Shown here: piece by piece, positions 8,694-18,493 of the stretch | Layout: each line of letters opens with the position of its first letter | Numbering within the stretch: the stretch's first letter is position 1 | Assembly: GCA_964561005.1 (NCBI GenBank) | Contig: CAZLNO010000012.1 | Coordinates: forward strand, 1 to 55,081 | Origin: CAZLNO01 sp964561005 | GTDB taxonomy: Bacteria; Pseudomonadota; Alphaproteobacteria; Kiloniellales; Rhodovibrionaceae | Direction: 5' to 3' | Length of the DNA stretch: 55,081 nucleotides | Made by a program: the position numbers and the translations under genes | The notes under the pieces: model-generated | What the model saw: the letters and a program-made list of their open reading frames with translations, nothing else | What the model was told of the DNA's origin: nothing | Database searches by the model: none

Positions 8694-9151
8694 TGGCCGA
8701 ATTCGACCTGGACGAAGACCTCGTCAAGCGTCTCTCGCAACTGCTGCGAGACACGGATCTCAGCGAGATCGAGTACGAGTCGGGTGGCCGGCGCATCCGC
8801 GTGGCGCGGCAGGTGCAGCACACCGTGACCGCCGCCGCCCCCGCCGCGGCGGCGGGCGGCAACGCCGCCGGCGGCGCGCCGCAGCCGCAGCCCGAGGCCA
8901 GCAGCGAGCCCATTCCGCCCGGCACCGTGACCTCGCCGATGGTCGGCACGGTCTATGTGGCGCCGGAGCCCAACGCGCCGCCCTTCGTGCAGGTCGGCGA
9001 CCAGGTGAGCGAAGGTCAGACCCTGCTGATCGTGGAGGCGATGAAGGTCATGAACCCGCTGCCCTCGCCGCGCGCGGGCACGGTGACCCGCATCATGATC
9101 ACCGACGGCCAGCCCGTGGAGTTCGGCGAGCCGCTGCTGGTCGTGGAATAG
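8693..9151 (+). CDS. accB: Biotin carboxyl carrier protein of acetyl-CoA carboxylase
   Basis: Carries the biotin that shuttles CO2 in acetyl-CoA carboxylase, the first committed step of fatty-acid synthesis. The 152-residue chain has an N-terminal acidic region, a flexible Ala/Pro/Gly linker (about 45-75) and the C-terminal biotinyl domain with EAMKVMNPL; Lys118 is the biotinylated residue. Just before it lies the thumb-type loop APEPNAPPFV. The ATG overlaps the aroQ stop by one base and accC follows after 17 bp. Confidence 0.97.
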   Translation: MAEFDLDEDLVKRLSQLLRDTDLSEIEYESGGRRIRVARQVQHTVTAAAPAAAAGGNAAGGAPQPQPEASSEPIPPGTVTSPMVGTVYVAPEPNAPPFVQVGDQVSEGQTLLIVEAMKVMNPLPSPRAGTVTRIMITDGQPVEFGEPLLVVE

Positions 9152-9168
9152 GACGGGCGGGCGGCACG

Positions 9169-10509
<1,341 letters not shown>

Positions 10510-10591
10510 CCGTAGCCGCGAGGTCGCCGGGCCTTCGCAAGGCATCCCCCGCCGCCTACATTAAGCTCATTCGAACACGGCAAGGGGTGTC

Positions 10592-11251
<660 letters not shown>

Positions 11252-11514
11252 CCGCGCCACATCTCCTCCGGGCCAAGACGCCAGAACACCAACGGGCCCG
11301 CCGGGCCGCCACCCAGGCCCAGGTCGGCGCCGGAGCCACGGGCGTTCAACAGCTCCCGGAACTCGCGGCTGGCGCGGGCCGCGCGCAGGCTGGTCCGGTG
11401 GCGGGCCCGCCGCTCCAGGCGATCGGCCAGGGCATGGACGAGGTGGGCCAGGCGGCTCGGACGCGTCCGCAAGGTGGCTGGAAGCGGGCCGATCGTTGCG
11501 CAGGTACTCGCCAT

Positions 11515-11672
11515 CGTCTCCTCCTGTCATCTTTCAAGTAGGGCTTTACCTCTGCGGGATCGTCGTGCCATCTTGAATCCAGAGATACGGCTCCAATCTG
11601 AGGCTGACAAACGAAGTTTCCTGCGGATCACCGTTAGGAAAACTAAACTATATCGCGACCAGAGGACGTGCC
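11515..11672. promoter_or_regulatory. Divergent promoter region of the LysR gene and the small basic protein
   Basis: 158 bp between two divergent starts, more AT-rich on its right half. It contains a short inverted repeat TTAG-N5-CTAA (11634-11646), close to the CTAAT-type half sites known for GcvA, 27 bp ahead of the LysR start. A LysR regulator normally binds such a shared region and represses itself; that is inference here. Confidence 0.4.
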
Positions 11673-12638
11673 ATGAGCCGCCGCCTGCCCCCGCTGAACG
11701 CGCTGCGCGCCTTCGAGGCCGCCGGCCGGCATCTGTCGTTCAGCAAGGCCGCCGAGGAACTGCATGTCACCCCGGCGGCGATCAGCCATCACATCAAGGG
11801 CCTGGAGGAGCAGCTTGGCGTGGCGCTGTTTCGCCGCGAGCCGCGCCGCCTGCTGCTGACCGACGCGGGCCAGCGCGCGCTGCCCGGCCTGCGCGAAGCC
11901 TTCGACCGCATGGCGGCGACGCTGGCGGAAATCGAGCAATCGGCGGAGGGCGAGCTGCTGACCATCAGCGCCACGCCCTCGCTGGCCTCGAAGTGGCTGC
12001 TGCCGCGCCTGCGCCAGTTCCGCCGCGCCAACCCCGAACTGGAAGTCCGCCTGGACGCCAGCGCCCACCTGGTCGACTTCAGCCGCGAAACCGACGTGGA
12101 TGTCGGCATCCGCCACGGCACCGGCGACTACCCGGGCCTGGAGCTCGAGTGGCTGATGACCACGTCGCGGACGCCGGTATGCAGCCCGGCGCTTCTGGAT
12201 GGACCCACTCCGCTGCGTACGCCGCAGGATCTACGCCACCACACGCTGTTGCACGTGCCCTGGCAGTGCTGCGGCGCCACCGATCCGGACTGGCCGGAGT
12301 GGCTGGCGAGCGCCGGGGTCAGCGATGTCGACGCCGAGCGCGGTCCGCGTTTCAACGAGTACGCCTACGCCATCCAGGCGGCCATCGAAGGCGACGGCGT
12401 GGTGCTGGCCACCGACGTGCTCGTGGCCGACGACATCGCCGCCGGCCGGCTGGTGAAGCCCTTCGGCAGCGGATTGGCCGGCGAGACGCCCTTCGGCTAC
12501 TATCTCGTCTATCCGCCGACGAAGGCACGCGTGAAGCGGGTCAAGCGGTTCCGCGAATGGCTGCTGGACGAGGTCGCGGCCCATAACGAGGCCGCCACGA
12601 CGGACAGCGCGATGACGCAGGGAGTGACGGCAGCGTGA
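11673..12638 (+). CDS. LysR family transcriptional regulator, GcvA-like
   Basis: 321-residue DNA-binding regulator. The N-terminal winged helix-turn-helix (about 1-65) reads RLPPLNALRAFEAAGRHLSF, then KAAEELHVTPAAISHHIKGL, which is the typical GcvA-subgroup wording. The rest is the periplasmic-binding-protein-like effector domain, with the W-P-E-W-L region (about 210) common in this group. GcvA itself controls the glycine cleavage system, but most relatives with this signature control other, usually adjacent, genes. The neighbouring divergent small gene is the obvious first target. The stop overlaps the yciB start. Confidence 0.93.
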   Translation: MSRRLPPLNALRAFEAAGRHLSFSKAAEELHVTPAAISHHIKGLEEQLGVALFRREPRRLLLTDAGQRALPGLREAFDRMAATLAEIEQSAEGELLTISATPSLASKWLLPRLRQFRRANPELEVRLDASAHLVDFSRETDVDVGIRHGTGDYPGLELEWLMTTSRTPVCSPALLDGPTPLRTPQDLRHHTLLHVPWQCCGATDPDWPEWLASAGVSDVDAERGPRFNEYAYAIQAAIEGDGVVLATDVLVADDIAAGRLVKPFGSGLAGETPFGYYLVYPPTKARVKRVKRFREWLLDEVAAHNEAATTDSAMTQGVTAA

Positions 12639-13234
12639 GCCAGGAGAACAGAACGGCGCAAGCGCCTGCCGCGGCCGGGCCGCGCTGGCTGCGGCCGGTC
12701 GTGGATTATGGCCCCTTGGTGGTCTTTTTCATCGCCTATGTCGCACGCGATCTCTTTGCCGCGACCGCGGCGCTGATGGCGGCGACCGCGGTCGCGCTCG
12801 CCCTGTCGCTGGTTCTGGCGCGCAAGGTTCCGACGTTGCCGCTGATCACGGCGGCCATCGTCGGGGTGTTCGGCGGACTGACGCTCTACCTGAACGATCC
12901 GGCCTTCATCAAGATGAAGCCGACGATCGTGCAGGCGCTGTTCGCCGCGGTGCTGCTGGGCGGCCTGCTGTTCGGCAAGCCGTTGCTGCGCCCGGTCCTG
13001 GGCATGGCGATGCCGTGGCCGCTGAGCGAGCGTGGCTGGAATCGGCTGACGCTGCGCTGGGGGCTGTTCTTTGCCGGCATGGCGGTGCTGAACGAGGCGG
13101 TCTGGCGCACCCAGCCGACCGACGTCTGGGTCAGCTTCAAGGTGTTCGGGATCATGGTGCTGACGGTCGGCTTCGCGCTGGCGCAGGCGCCGCTGATGAC
13201 CCGCCACAGGCTGGAGGAAGGCGAAGGCGGGTGA
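12635..13234 (+). CDS. yciB: Inner membrane-spanning protein YciB (septation protein A, IspZ)
   Basis: 199-residue integral membrane protein with five hydrophobic segments. The family pattern is clear: DYGPLVVFFIAYV near the start, the LPLITAAIVGVFGGLTLYL helix, FIKMKPTIVQALFAAVLLGG, then W-N-x-L-T-x-R-W-G-L-F-F and the C-terminal WVSFKVFGIMVLT. YciB takes part in envelope maintenance and septation in enterobacteria; its biochemical role is not settled. It starts at a GTG overlapping the LysR stop (GTGA), so the two are coupled, although this pairing is not usual. Convergent with the DUF2155 gene, 19 bp between stops. Confidence 0.94.
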   Translation: MSQENRTAQAPAAAGPRWLRPVVDYGPLVVFFIAYVARDLFAATAALMAATAVALALSLVLARKVPTLPLITAAIVGVFGGLTLYLNDPAFIKMKPTIVQALFAAVLLGGLLFGKPLLRPVLGMAMPWPLSERGWNRLTLRWGLFFAGMAVLNEAVWRTQPTDVWVSFKVFGIMVLTVGFALAQAPLMTRHRLEEGEGG

Positions 13235-13253
13235 AGCCCCTGTCCCGACTACG

Positions 13254-13673
13254 CTACCGCGCGCTGGCGTTGTCGGGCTGCGTCGCGTCGGACTCCTGCC
13301 CCACGATCCGGCAGTCGACGACCCAGACGTCGTAGACCGGATGCTCCAGGGCGGAAAGCGCCGGCGAGGAGGCGAACATCCACCCCGTGAAGACCTTCAC
13401 GGCGGCGCGGTCGGGCCGGACGTCCACGATCTCCAGAAAGGCGGTGCGCTCCGGCGGCTCCTCCGGCGGCGTCTTGTCGCAGTGCCGCGCCGTGATCTCC
13501 AGCGAGCCGAAGCGTCGGCTGGCGCCGACCGGCACCTCGAAAGTGCGGGTGCGGGCGGTGATCTTGTCCAGCCCCTGCATGACCACGACGTCGGCGGGAG
13601 CCGCGGCGGCCGGGCCGCTGGCCAGAAGCGCCCCCACGAGGGCCGCGATGCCGGCCGGCGCGCGGCGCCTCAT
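13254..13673 (-). CDS. DUF2155 domain-containing secreted protein
   Basis: 139-residue exported protein with a signal peptide ending ...GPAAAAPADV. The DUF2155 core follows: LDKITARTRTFEVPVG, LEITARHCDKTPPEEPPE and the near-invariant GWMFASSPALSALEHPVYDVW ending in V-V-D-C-R. Two conserved cysteines (in ARHCDK and VVDC) could form a disulfide. The family is restricted to alphaproteobacteria and typically sits beside aat, accBC and the NDUFA12 gene; its role is unknown. The start codon overlaps the stop of the 84-residue gene by 4 bp, so the two are translationally coupled. Confidence 0.92.
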   Translation of the reverse strand: MRRRAPAGIAALVGALLASGPAAAAPADVVVMQGLDKITARTRTFEVPVGASRRFGSLEITARHCDKTPPEEPPERTAFLEIVDVRPDRAAVKVFTGWMFASSPALSALEHPVYDVWVVDCRIVGQESDATQPDNASAR

Positions 13674-13924
13674 CCCTGCTTCCCGCCGGCGGCATGCCGG
13701 GTGCCCTTGTAGGGGTTCGAGAGCGAATCCACGATACCGTGCAGCACCTCGCGCACCTGGTCCTCGTCGCAGCCCATGAGGATGGCGTCCTCCAGCGCGT
13801 CCTGCGCCATTTCCTGGATCTCCTCCAGGTTTTCGTTCAGGACCTTGATCTTTTCGCGGCAGGACACCGGCTGTCCATCCGGCTGCAGCCAGGTGGGAAA
13901 GCGGTTCGTGCGGTCCGTGGCCAT
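13670..13924 (-). CDS. Conserved 84-residue alphaproteobacterial protein of unknown function
   Basis: Small soluble acidic protein with a conserved N-terminal part (NRFPTWLQPDGQPVSCREK) and a long helix (IKVLNENLEEIQEMAQDALE) followed by the LMGCDE and VDSLSNPYKG blocks. Two cysteines. I recognise the sequence type as a conserved alphaproteobacterial hypothetical protein but know no function. The stop overlaps the DUF2155 start (ATGA), and a GGAGG-like site (reverse strand GAAGGAGGCCGCC) precedes the ATG. The tight coupling suggests that the product works with the DUF2155 protein or is needed in equal amount. Confidence 0.85.
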   Translation of the reverse strand: MATDRTNRFPTWLQPDGQPVSCREKIKVLNENLEEIQEMAQDALEDAILMGCDEDQVREVLHGIVDSLSNPYKGTRHAAGGKQG

Positions 13925-13999
13925 GGGCGGGCGGCCTCCTTCGCTCGTCGTGTTCCAGACGTAAGGGAGAGCGCCTCCGGACGCAACGCCGCCGGCGCG

Positions 14000-14773
14000 C
14001 TATGGCTGCCGCTCCGCCTGGAAGCGCAGCCGCACGTAGTCGGCCGTCCAGTCGCCCGCCGAGTCGCGCAGGTGCGGCGCCAAGGCGGCGGAAACCTCCC
14101 CCAGAAAGCCTGGCCGGTCGCGCTCGGGCACCTGCTTCAGGAAGCTCTCGGCGAAGGTGTGCAGCCAGCCCGAGATGTCGCCGGGCAGCGGCGTCGGCCG
14201 CGCAAAGTGCTCCAGCCGCGTGACCCTGAAGCCGGCGGCCTCCAGCCTGGCGCGGTAGGCCTCGGGCGCGGGAAAATACCACGGCCAGGCGGCGGCGAAG
14301 TCCAGCCCGCGCTGCACCATCGTCGCCGCCAGGACTCCCACGATGCGCGCGACGTTGCCCGCGCCGCCCATCTCCGCCACGAAGCGCCCGCCCGGCTTGA
14401 GCGCGCGATGCACCTGGGCCAGGACCGCGTCGGGCGCCGTCATCCAGTGCAGCGCGGCGTTGGAGAACACGGCGTTGAAGGCGCCCTCGAAGGGCAGCGC
14501 CGTGCCCTCGGCCACGCAGGCTCTCACCCCGGCCTGCCGCGCGGCGGCCACCTGCTCGCCGCTGCGATCGCAGCCGACGACCTGCGCGCCGGTTTCCGCC
14601 AGCGCCAGCGTCAGCCGGCCATCGCCGCAGCCGAGGTCGAGGATGCGCTCGCCCGGTCCCGGCGCCAGCAGAGCGATCAGCGGCCGGCCCAGTTCGGCGA
14701 CGAAGCCGGCCTCGCGTTTGTAGCGCTCGGGGTCCCAGCGCTGGGGATCGGACCCTGGGCCGCCCCCGGACAT
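14000..14773 (-). CDS. Class I SAM-dependent methyltransferase
   Basis: 257-residue methyltransferase. The SAM-binding motif I is ILDLGCGDGRLTLAL (about 43-57), followed by the acidic motif II VVGCDRSGEQV, motif post-II NAVFSNAALHWM and LKPGGRFVAEMGG. This wording (trans-aconitate methyltransferase or BioC-like) is broad and does not fix the substrate. It lies 3 bp behind mlaD and in the same orientation as the NDUFA12 gene, so it belongs to that operon. Nothing in the sequence indicates an export signal; a cytoplasmic small-molecule methyltransferase is most likely. Confidence 0.9.
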   Translation of the reverse strand: MSGGGPGSDPQRWDPERYKREAGFVAELGRPLIALLAPGPGERILDLGCGDGRLTLALAETGAQVVGCDRSGEQVAAARQAGVRACVAEGTALPFEGAFNAVFSNAALHWMTAPDAVLAQVHRALKPGGRFVAEMGGAGNVARIVGVLAATMVQRGLDFAAAWPWYFPAPEAYRARLEAAGFRVTRLEHFARPTPLPGDISGWLHTFAESFLKQVPERDRPGFLGEVSAALAPHLRDSAGDWTADYVRLRFQAERQP

Positions 14774-14776
14774 GCC

Positions 14777-15271
14777 TCAGAAGCCTCCGGGCACGCCGCC
14801 CCCGGCACCGGCGCCGCCGCCCTGACCCTCCTGGTCGCCGCTGAAGATCAGCCGTCCCACCAGGTCGACGATGTTCACGGCGCCCTGGGTGTACTGGATA
14901 TTGCCGCCGTCGGGGATCATCTCCTCCGCGCCGCCGGGCTCCAGCAGCACGTAGTTGCTGCCCAGCAGCCCCTCGGGCACCACGCGCGCCGAGGTGTCGG
15001 CGGGAAGCTGGATGTCCTTGTCGATGGCGAGGGTCACCTCGGCGAAGTAGGTCTGCGGGTCCAGCCGCTGGCTGGTCACGCTGCCGATCTTCACCCCGCT
15101 CATGCGCACGTCCGTGCCGGCCGTGAGCCCGGCGGCGTTGTCAAAGCGCGCGGTCACCTGATAGCCGCGGACCGTGCTGACCCCTGTCGCCGAAAAGGCG
15201 AACACCACGAAAATCGCCGCCACCAGCAGGACGGCGGCACCCATCACCGTCTCGATCGCGTTGCGGCGCAT
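14777..15271 (-). CDS. mlaD: Outer membrane lipid asymmetry protein MlaD (MCE domain)
   Basis: 164-residue periplasmic lipid-transfer component anchored by one N-terminal membrane helix (about 8-30, MGAAVLLVAAIFVVFAFSA). The MCE domain follows: RFDNAAGLTAGTDVRMSGVKIGSV, then the GLLGSNYVLLEPGG block and the C-terminal NIQYTQGAVNIVDLVGRL helix typical of MlaD. The glycine-rich tail is not conserved. MlaD normally works with MlaFEB, which are not in this window, so here it is separated from the rest of the system. Its start overlaps the NDUFA12 stop (TAATG), a coupling seen in other alphaproteobacteria. Confidence 0.95.
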   Translation of the reverse strand: MRRNAIETVMGAAVLLVAAIFVVFAFSATGVSTVRGYQVTARFDNAAGLTAGTDVRMSGVKIGSVTSQRLDPQTYFAEVTLAIDKDIQLPADTSARVVPEGLLGSNYVLLEPGGAEEMIPDGGNIQYTQGAVNIVDLVGRLIFSGDQEGQGGGAGAGGGVPGGF

Positions 15272-15651
15272 TACGACGGCGTCCAGGGTTCGTAGTCGCC
15301 GGTGCCCCGCGCCCGCTTGCCGCCGCGCAGGGTGTGACCCGGCGGACGATAGGCTTCGGCCGACATCGTGGGGTTGGGATGGTGGGGCTTTTCCCAGGGC
15401 TTCTTCTCGGGCACGCCGCCATGGTTGGGCGGCGTGTCGATGGTGTGGTGCAGCCAGGCATGCCAGCGCGGCGGCACGCGGCTGGCCTCCGCGTCGCCGT
15501 TGTAGACGACCCAGCGCTTTTCGTTGCTGGACAGCGAGCCCCGCTCGAACCGGGCTCGCCGGTCGCGGTAGTACTTGTTGCCGAACTCGTCCTCGCCGGC
15601 CAGCTCGCCCCGCAAGCGCGTGTAGATCAGCGTCCCGATGGTGTTTCTCAT
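15271..15651 (-). CDS. NADH:ubiquinone oxidoreductase accessory subunit NDUFA12
   Basis: 126-residue homologue of the mitochondrial complex I accessory subunit NDUFA12 (B17.2), one of the few supernumerary subunits shared by alphaproteobacteria and mitochondria. Diagnostic blocks are GEDEFGNKYYRDR, RRWVVYNG-like KRWVVYNGDAEASRVPPRWH, AWLHHTIDTPP and the C-terminal Y-E-P-W-x-P. The product would sit on the matrix-arm side (cytoplasmic) of complex I near NuoG and NuoI. The main nuo operon is elsewhere. First gene of the reverse cluster with mlaD and the methyltransferase. Confidence 0.96.
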   Translation of the reverse strand: MRNTIGTLIYTRLRGELAGEDEFGNKYYRDRRARFERGSLSSNEKRWVVYNGDAEASRVPPRWHAWLHHTIDTPPNHGGVPEKKPWEKPHHPNPTMSAEAYRPPGHTLRGGKRARGTGDYEPWTPS

Positions 15652-15756
15652 CCGGGTCGACCCTGCACAGCCTTGGACAAACCGAGGCCCGGCCGGACGC
15701 CGGGCGGTCGGACTATGGCACCCCGCCGCACCCGCGTCCAGCCCATCCCGGCTCGG

Positions 15757-17103
15757 CTAGTCCGCCTTCACCTTTGAGATGAACCGCGGCACCTCGGTTT
15801 GCAGTTTTTCGGCCTGCTCCTTCAACTGGCGAAGGGCCGCGACGACCTCGTGGCCCGCCGTGCCGGTCTGCTCGGCCTCCTGCGAGAGCTTGGCAATGTT
15901 GCTCGCAACATCGCGTGTCCCGGTTGCCGCCTCGCGGACGTTGTTGGAGATCTCCCGCGTGGCCGCGGATTGCTCCTCCACGGACGAGGAAATCGAGGTC
16001 GAGACCTCCTCCATCTGCTTGATCCGTTCGGCGATTCGCTGGATCGCGCCCACGGCATTCTGGGTGGCGTTCTGCACCCGCTCGATGTGGCCGGTGATCT
16101 CGTCGGTCGCCTTGGCGGTCTGGTTGGCCAGCGACTTGACCTCGTTGGCGACCACCGAGAAGCCCTTGCCCGCCTCGCCGGCGCGCGCCGCCTCGATCGT
16201 GGCGTTGAGGGCCAGCAGGTTGGTTTGATCGGCGATGTCCTTAATCAGGTTGACGGCCTCGCCGATCTTGTCCGCCGCCTCGTTCAGGCCCTTCACCTGG
16301 CCCGTGGCCGAATCGGCCTCGTTGCGCGCGGTGTCCACGAGCTGCGTGGACTGCGTCACCTGGCCGCCGATGTCCGCGATCGAGGCATTGAGCTGCTCGG
16401 CCGCCGAGGCGACCGACTCGACGCTGCTTGAGGCCTCCTCGGAGGCGGCGGAAACGCTTGTCACCTGTTCCTTCGTGTTGTCCACGGAGTCGCTCAGCCC
16501 CGCCGCCGTCGCATCGAGCTGGGCAATGGCGTCGGCGATGTGATGGGTGACGTCGGCGATGCTGGTGTCAAATTCCTGGGTCACCGTCTCCATCAGGCGC
16601 TGTTTCGCGGCCTTGCCCTCGGCAAGGTAGATGGAAATGGCCAGTTGCATATCGTAATTGACCGCCCGCTGCAGCGCCTGCAGCGCGGCCGTGCGCCTCG
16701 CCTCTTGACGGCGCCCGAGCCGGTCGCGGTAGGCATGGTTCACCGCCTCGGTCAGGCGGTTCAGGATGAAGGTGTAGCCGCCGATGTACCAACCGGGCTC
16801 CAGACCAAGCTGGTGATGCGCATGACCGACCGCCTGCACCGACCGGGCGTACTCGGCGTCGAACCGACCGGAGAAGAGCCGCTTCCAATGCGCCATCTGA
16901 CTGTCGCGGGCGCGGCGCATGCTGTCCTCGTCGGCGAACATGGCAGCCATCTCCGGCCAGTCGCGCAGATGGGCATAAAAAGCATCAAGAATTTCGGGGA
17001 GCTTTTCCTGGATAAGAGGCCACAGTTCCTTGAGGCTTTGTCGCGTCTCGTTATCGATTTCAAAGAATGCGAGCTGCCGCTGGTCGATCCCGGTCTCAGC
17101 CAT
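15757..17103 (-). CDS. Soluble globin-coupled methyl-accepting chemotaxis protein
   Basis: 448-residue chemoreceptor without a transmembrane segment. Residues 1 to about 165 form a protoglobin sensor: the block HAHHQLGLEPGWYIGGY matches the globin-coupled sensor consensus and places the haem-ligating proximal histidine at about residue 96. A coiled coil links it to the signalling domain, whose hairpin tip reads DQTNLLALNATIEAARAGE, the CheA/CheW contact region. It should sense oxygen or another diatomic gas in the cytoplasm and steer swimming, as HemAT does. The ATG at 17103 is chosen because it starts the globin domain; a GTG at 17148 would add 15 residues. Other chemotaxis genes are not in the window. 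Confidence 0.93.
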   Translation of the reverse strand: MAETGIDQRQLAFFEIDNETRQSLKELWPLIQEKLPEILDAFYAHLRDWPEMAAMFADEDSMRRARDSQMAHWKRLFSGRFDAEYARSVQAVGHAHHQLGLEPGWYIGGYTFILNRLTEAVNHAYRDRLGRRQEARRTAALQALQRAVNYDMQLAISIYLAEGKAAKQRLMETVTQEFDTSIADVTHHIADAIAQLDATAAGLSDSVDNTKEQVTSVSAASEEASSSVESVASAAEQLNASIADIGGQVTQSTQLVDTARNEADSATGQVKGLNEAADKIGEAVNLIKDIADQTNLLALNATIEAARAGEAGKGFSVVANEVKSLANQTAKATDEITGHIERVQNATQNAVGAIQRIAERIKQMEEVSTSISSSVEEQSAATREISNNVREAATGTRDVASNIAKLSQEAEQTGTAGHEVVAALRQLKEQAEKLQTEVPRFISKVKAD

Positions 17104-17292
17104 GTGCGTCTTTCCCGTCAGTTGATGCGGCCGACTAGCTCTCTCCACATGGGCGTGCCGAAAGCCACGCTGAAGCGTGGAGAAACTGTCTTTAAAGATC
17201 GTTAAATTAGACTGATTCCAAACCCTTCGCGGGGTGGCACGAAAAGCGGATTCGAAGGTAGGAGATGACGGTTAACAAGGGATCAAGGCTCC

Positions 17293-18309
17293 GTGCCCGA
17301 GTTATGGCGTAGCAGCGGCTATCACCTCCTCGAGGAAACGCCGGAAGGGCGTCTTCGTGTGACACGCGACTTCCTTCGGGCCTACCTTCGCCGGCCAGAG
17401 ATCCGGCCGGTGGCGGAGTCCTGTCCGGCCGAACGGGCGCTGCACGCGCGGCTGATGGACGATCCGACCGCGGCCGCGGCGCCCGAGGACCTGGCGCGGC
17501 TGGCCGACCCCGACGCGCGGCAGAACTATCAGGTGCTGCTGGCCTTCCGCGACCGTCTGACCGGGGCGGCGAGCCTGGAGGACGCCTACCTGGGCCTGTT
17601 CCTGGAGCCGGCCGGCGTCCGGGTCCCGCCGCTCTTCGTCGACCAGCTCGCCCAGATCCTGGTGCGCCACATCCTCCGCGGCACGACCGACCCCCTGCGC
17701 GCACGGGCCGGAGAGCTGTTCTTCCGCGAGCAGGCGGTGACCATCAACGAGGGCCACATCATGGCCGCCGACGCCGAGACGGTGGACACCCACGCCACCT
17801 CGGGCGGCTTCGGCGAACTGGGCCGCCTGGTGGCGCAGGCGCAGACGCCCCTGCGGACCGTCGAGCTGGACGTGCTCGACGAGAGCAACGCCGGGATCTA
17901 CTGGGACCGCGACGAGCGCTTCGACACCGTGCTGAACCTGAACTTCGCCGGCGCCGGGTTGGACGCCTTCTGCCGGGTGCTGGAGGCCTGGGTGCGCCAT
18001 CTGCTGCGGGTGGACGTGTCCATCCAGCCCGTCCAGCAGATCCGCGATGAGCGCTGGGTGTGGCACGTCGGCCTGGACCGCGAGGCCAGCGCGCTGCTGG
18101 ACGACCTCTGGCACGGCGCGGATGTCGGCGAGGCCCGACTCGCCCGGCTTCTGTCGCTGTTCCGACTGGAGTTCGCCGACCCCGTCGTGATGCCGCGGGC
18201 CATCGCCGGGCGGCCGGTCTACCTCGCCCTGATGATGAGCGAGGACAAGCGGCTGCGGCTGAAGCCGCAGAACCTGCTGGTGAACCTGCCGCTCGCCGAG
18301 CGCGCGTGA
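17293..18309 (+). CDS. DUF6352 family protein
   Basis: 338-residue cytoplasmic protein beginning (GTG) MPELWRSSGYHLL, then TPEGRLRVTRDFLRAYLRRPE. It matches the conserved alphaproteobacterial family DUF6352, in which the WxSSGYHLL start and the later blocks FREQAVTINEGHIMAADAE and IYWDRDERFDTVLNL are preserved. No catalytic motif stands out and no function is known. It is largely helical with many aspartates. No signal peptide. The gene is divergent from the chemoreceptor (about 190 bp between starts) and is followed after 184 bp by doeA; a functional link with ectoine breakdown is not established. Confidence 0.88.
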   Translation: MPELWRSSGYHLLEETPEGRLRVTRDFLRAYLRRPEIRPVAESCPAERALHARLMDDPTAAAAPEDLARLADPDARQNYQVLLAFRDRLTGAASLEDAYLGLFLEPAGVRVPPLFVDQLAQILVRHILRGTTDPLRARAGELFFREQAVTINEGHIMAADAETVDTHATSGGFGELGRLVAQAQTPLRTVELDVLDESNAGIYWDRDERFDTVLNLNFAGAGLDAFCRVLEAWVRHLLRVDVSIQPVQQIRDERWVWHVGLDREASALLDDLWHGADVGEARLARLLSLFRLEFADPVVMPRAIAGRPVYLALMMSEDKRLRLKPQNLLVNLPLAERA

Positions 18310-18493
18310 GGGCCCGCCCCACCACGCCACAACGATTCCCGCAAGGCTGCCGGCATGCTAAGCAGGCATGTCGCGGCGCGGCGCGGCGCGAAGGCGTCGG
18401 TTCCCGTGGGGCAGTCCGGCGGCAAGACCCTCCGGCTGGACCGCGCATCGGCGCGCGGCGGCGACATTTCCGATCACCACCTGGGAGACACCG

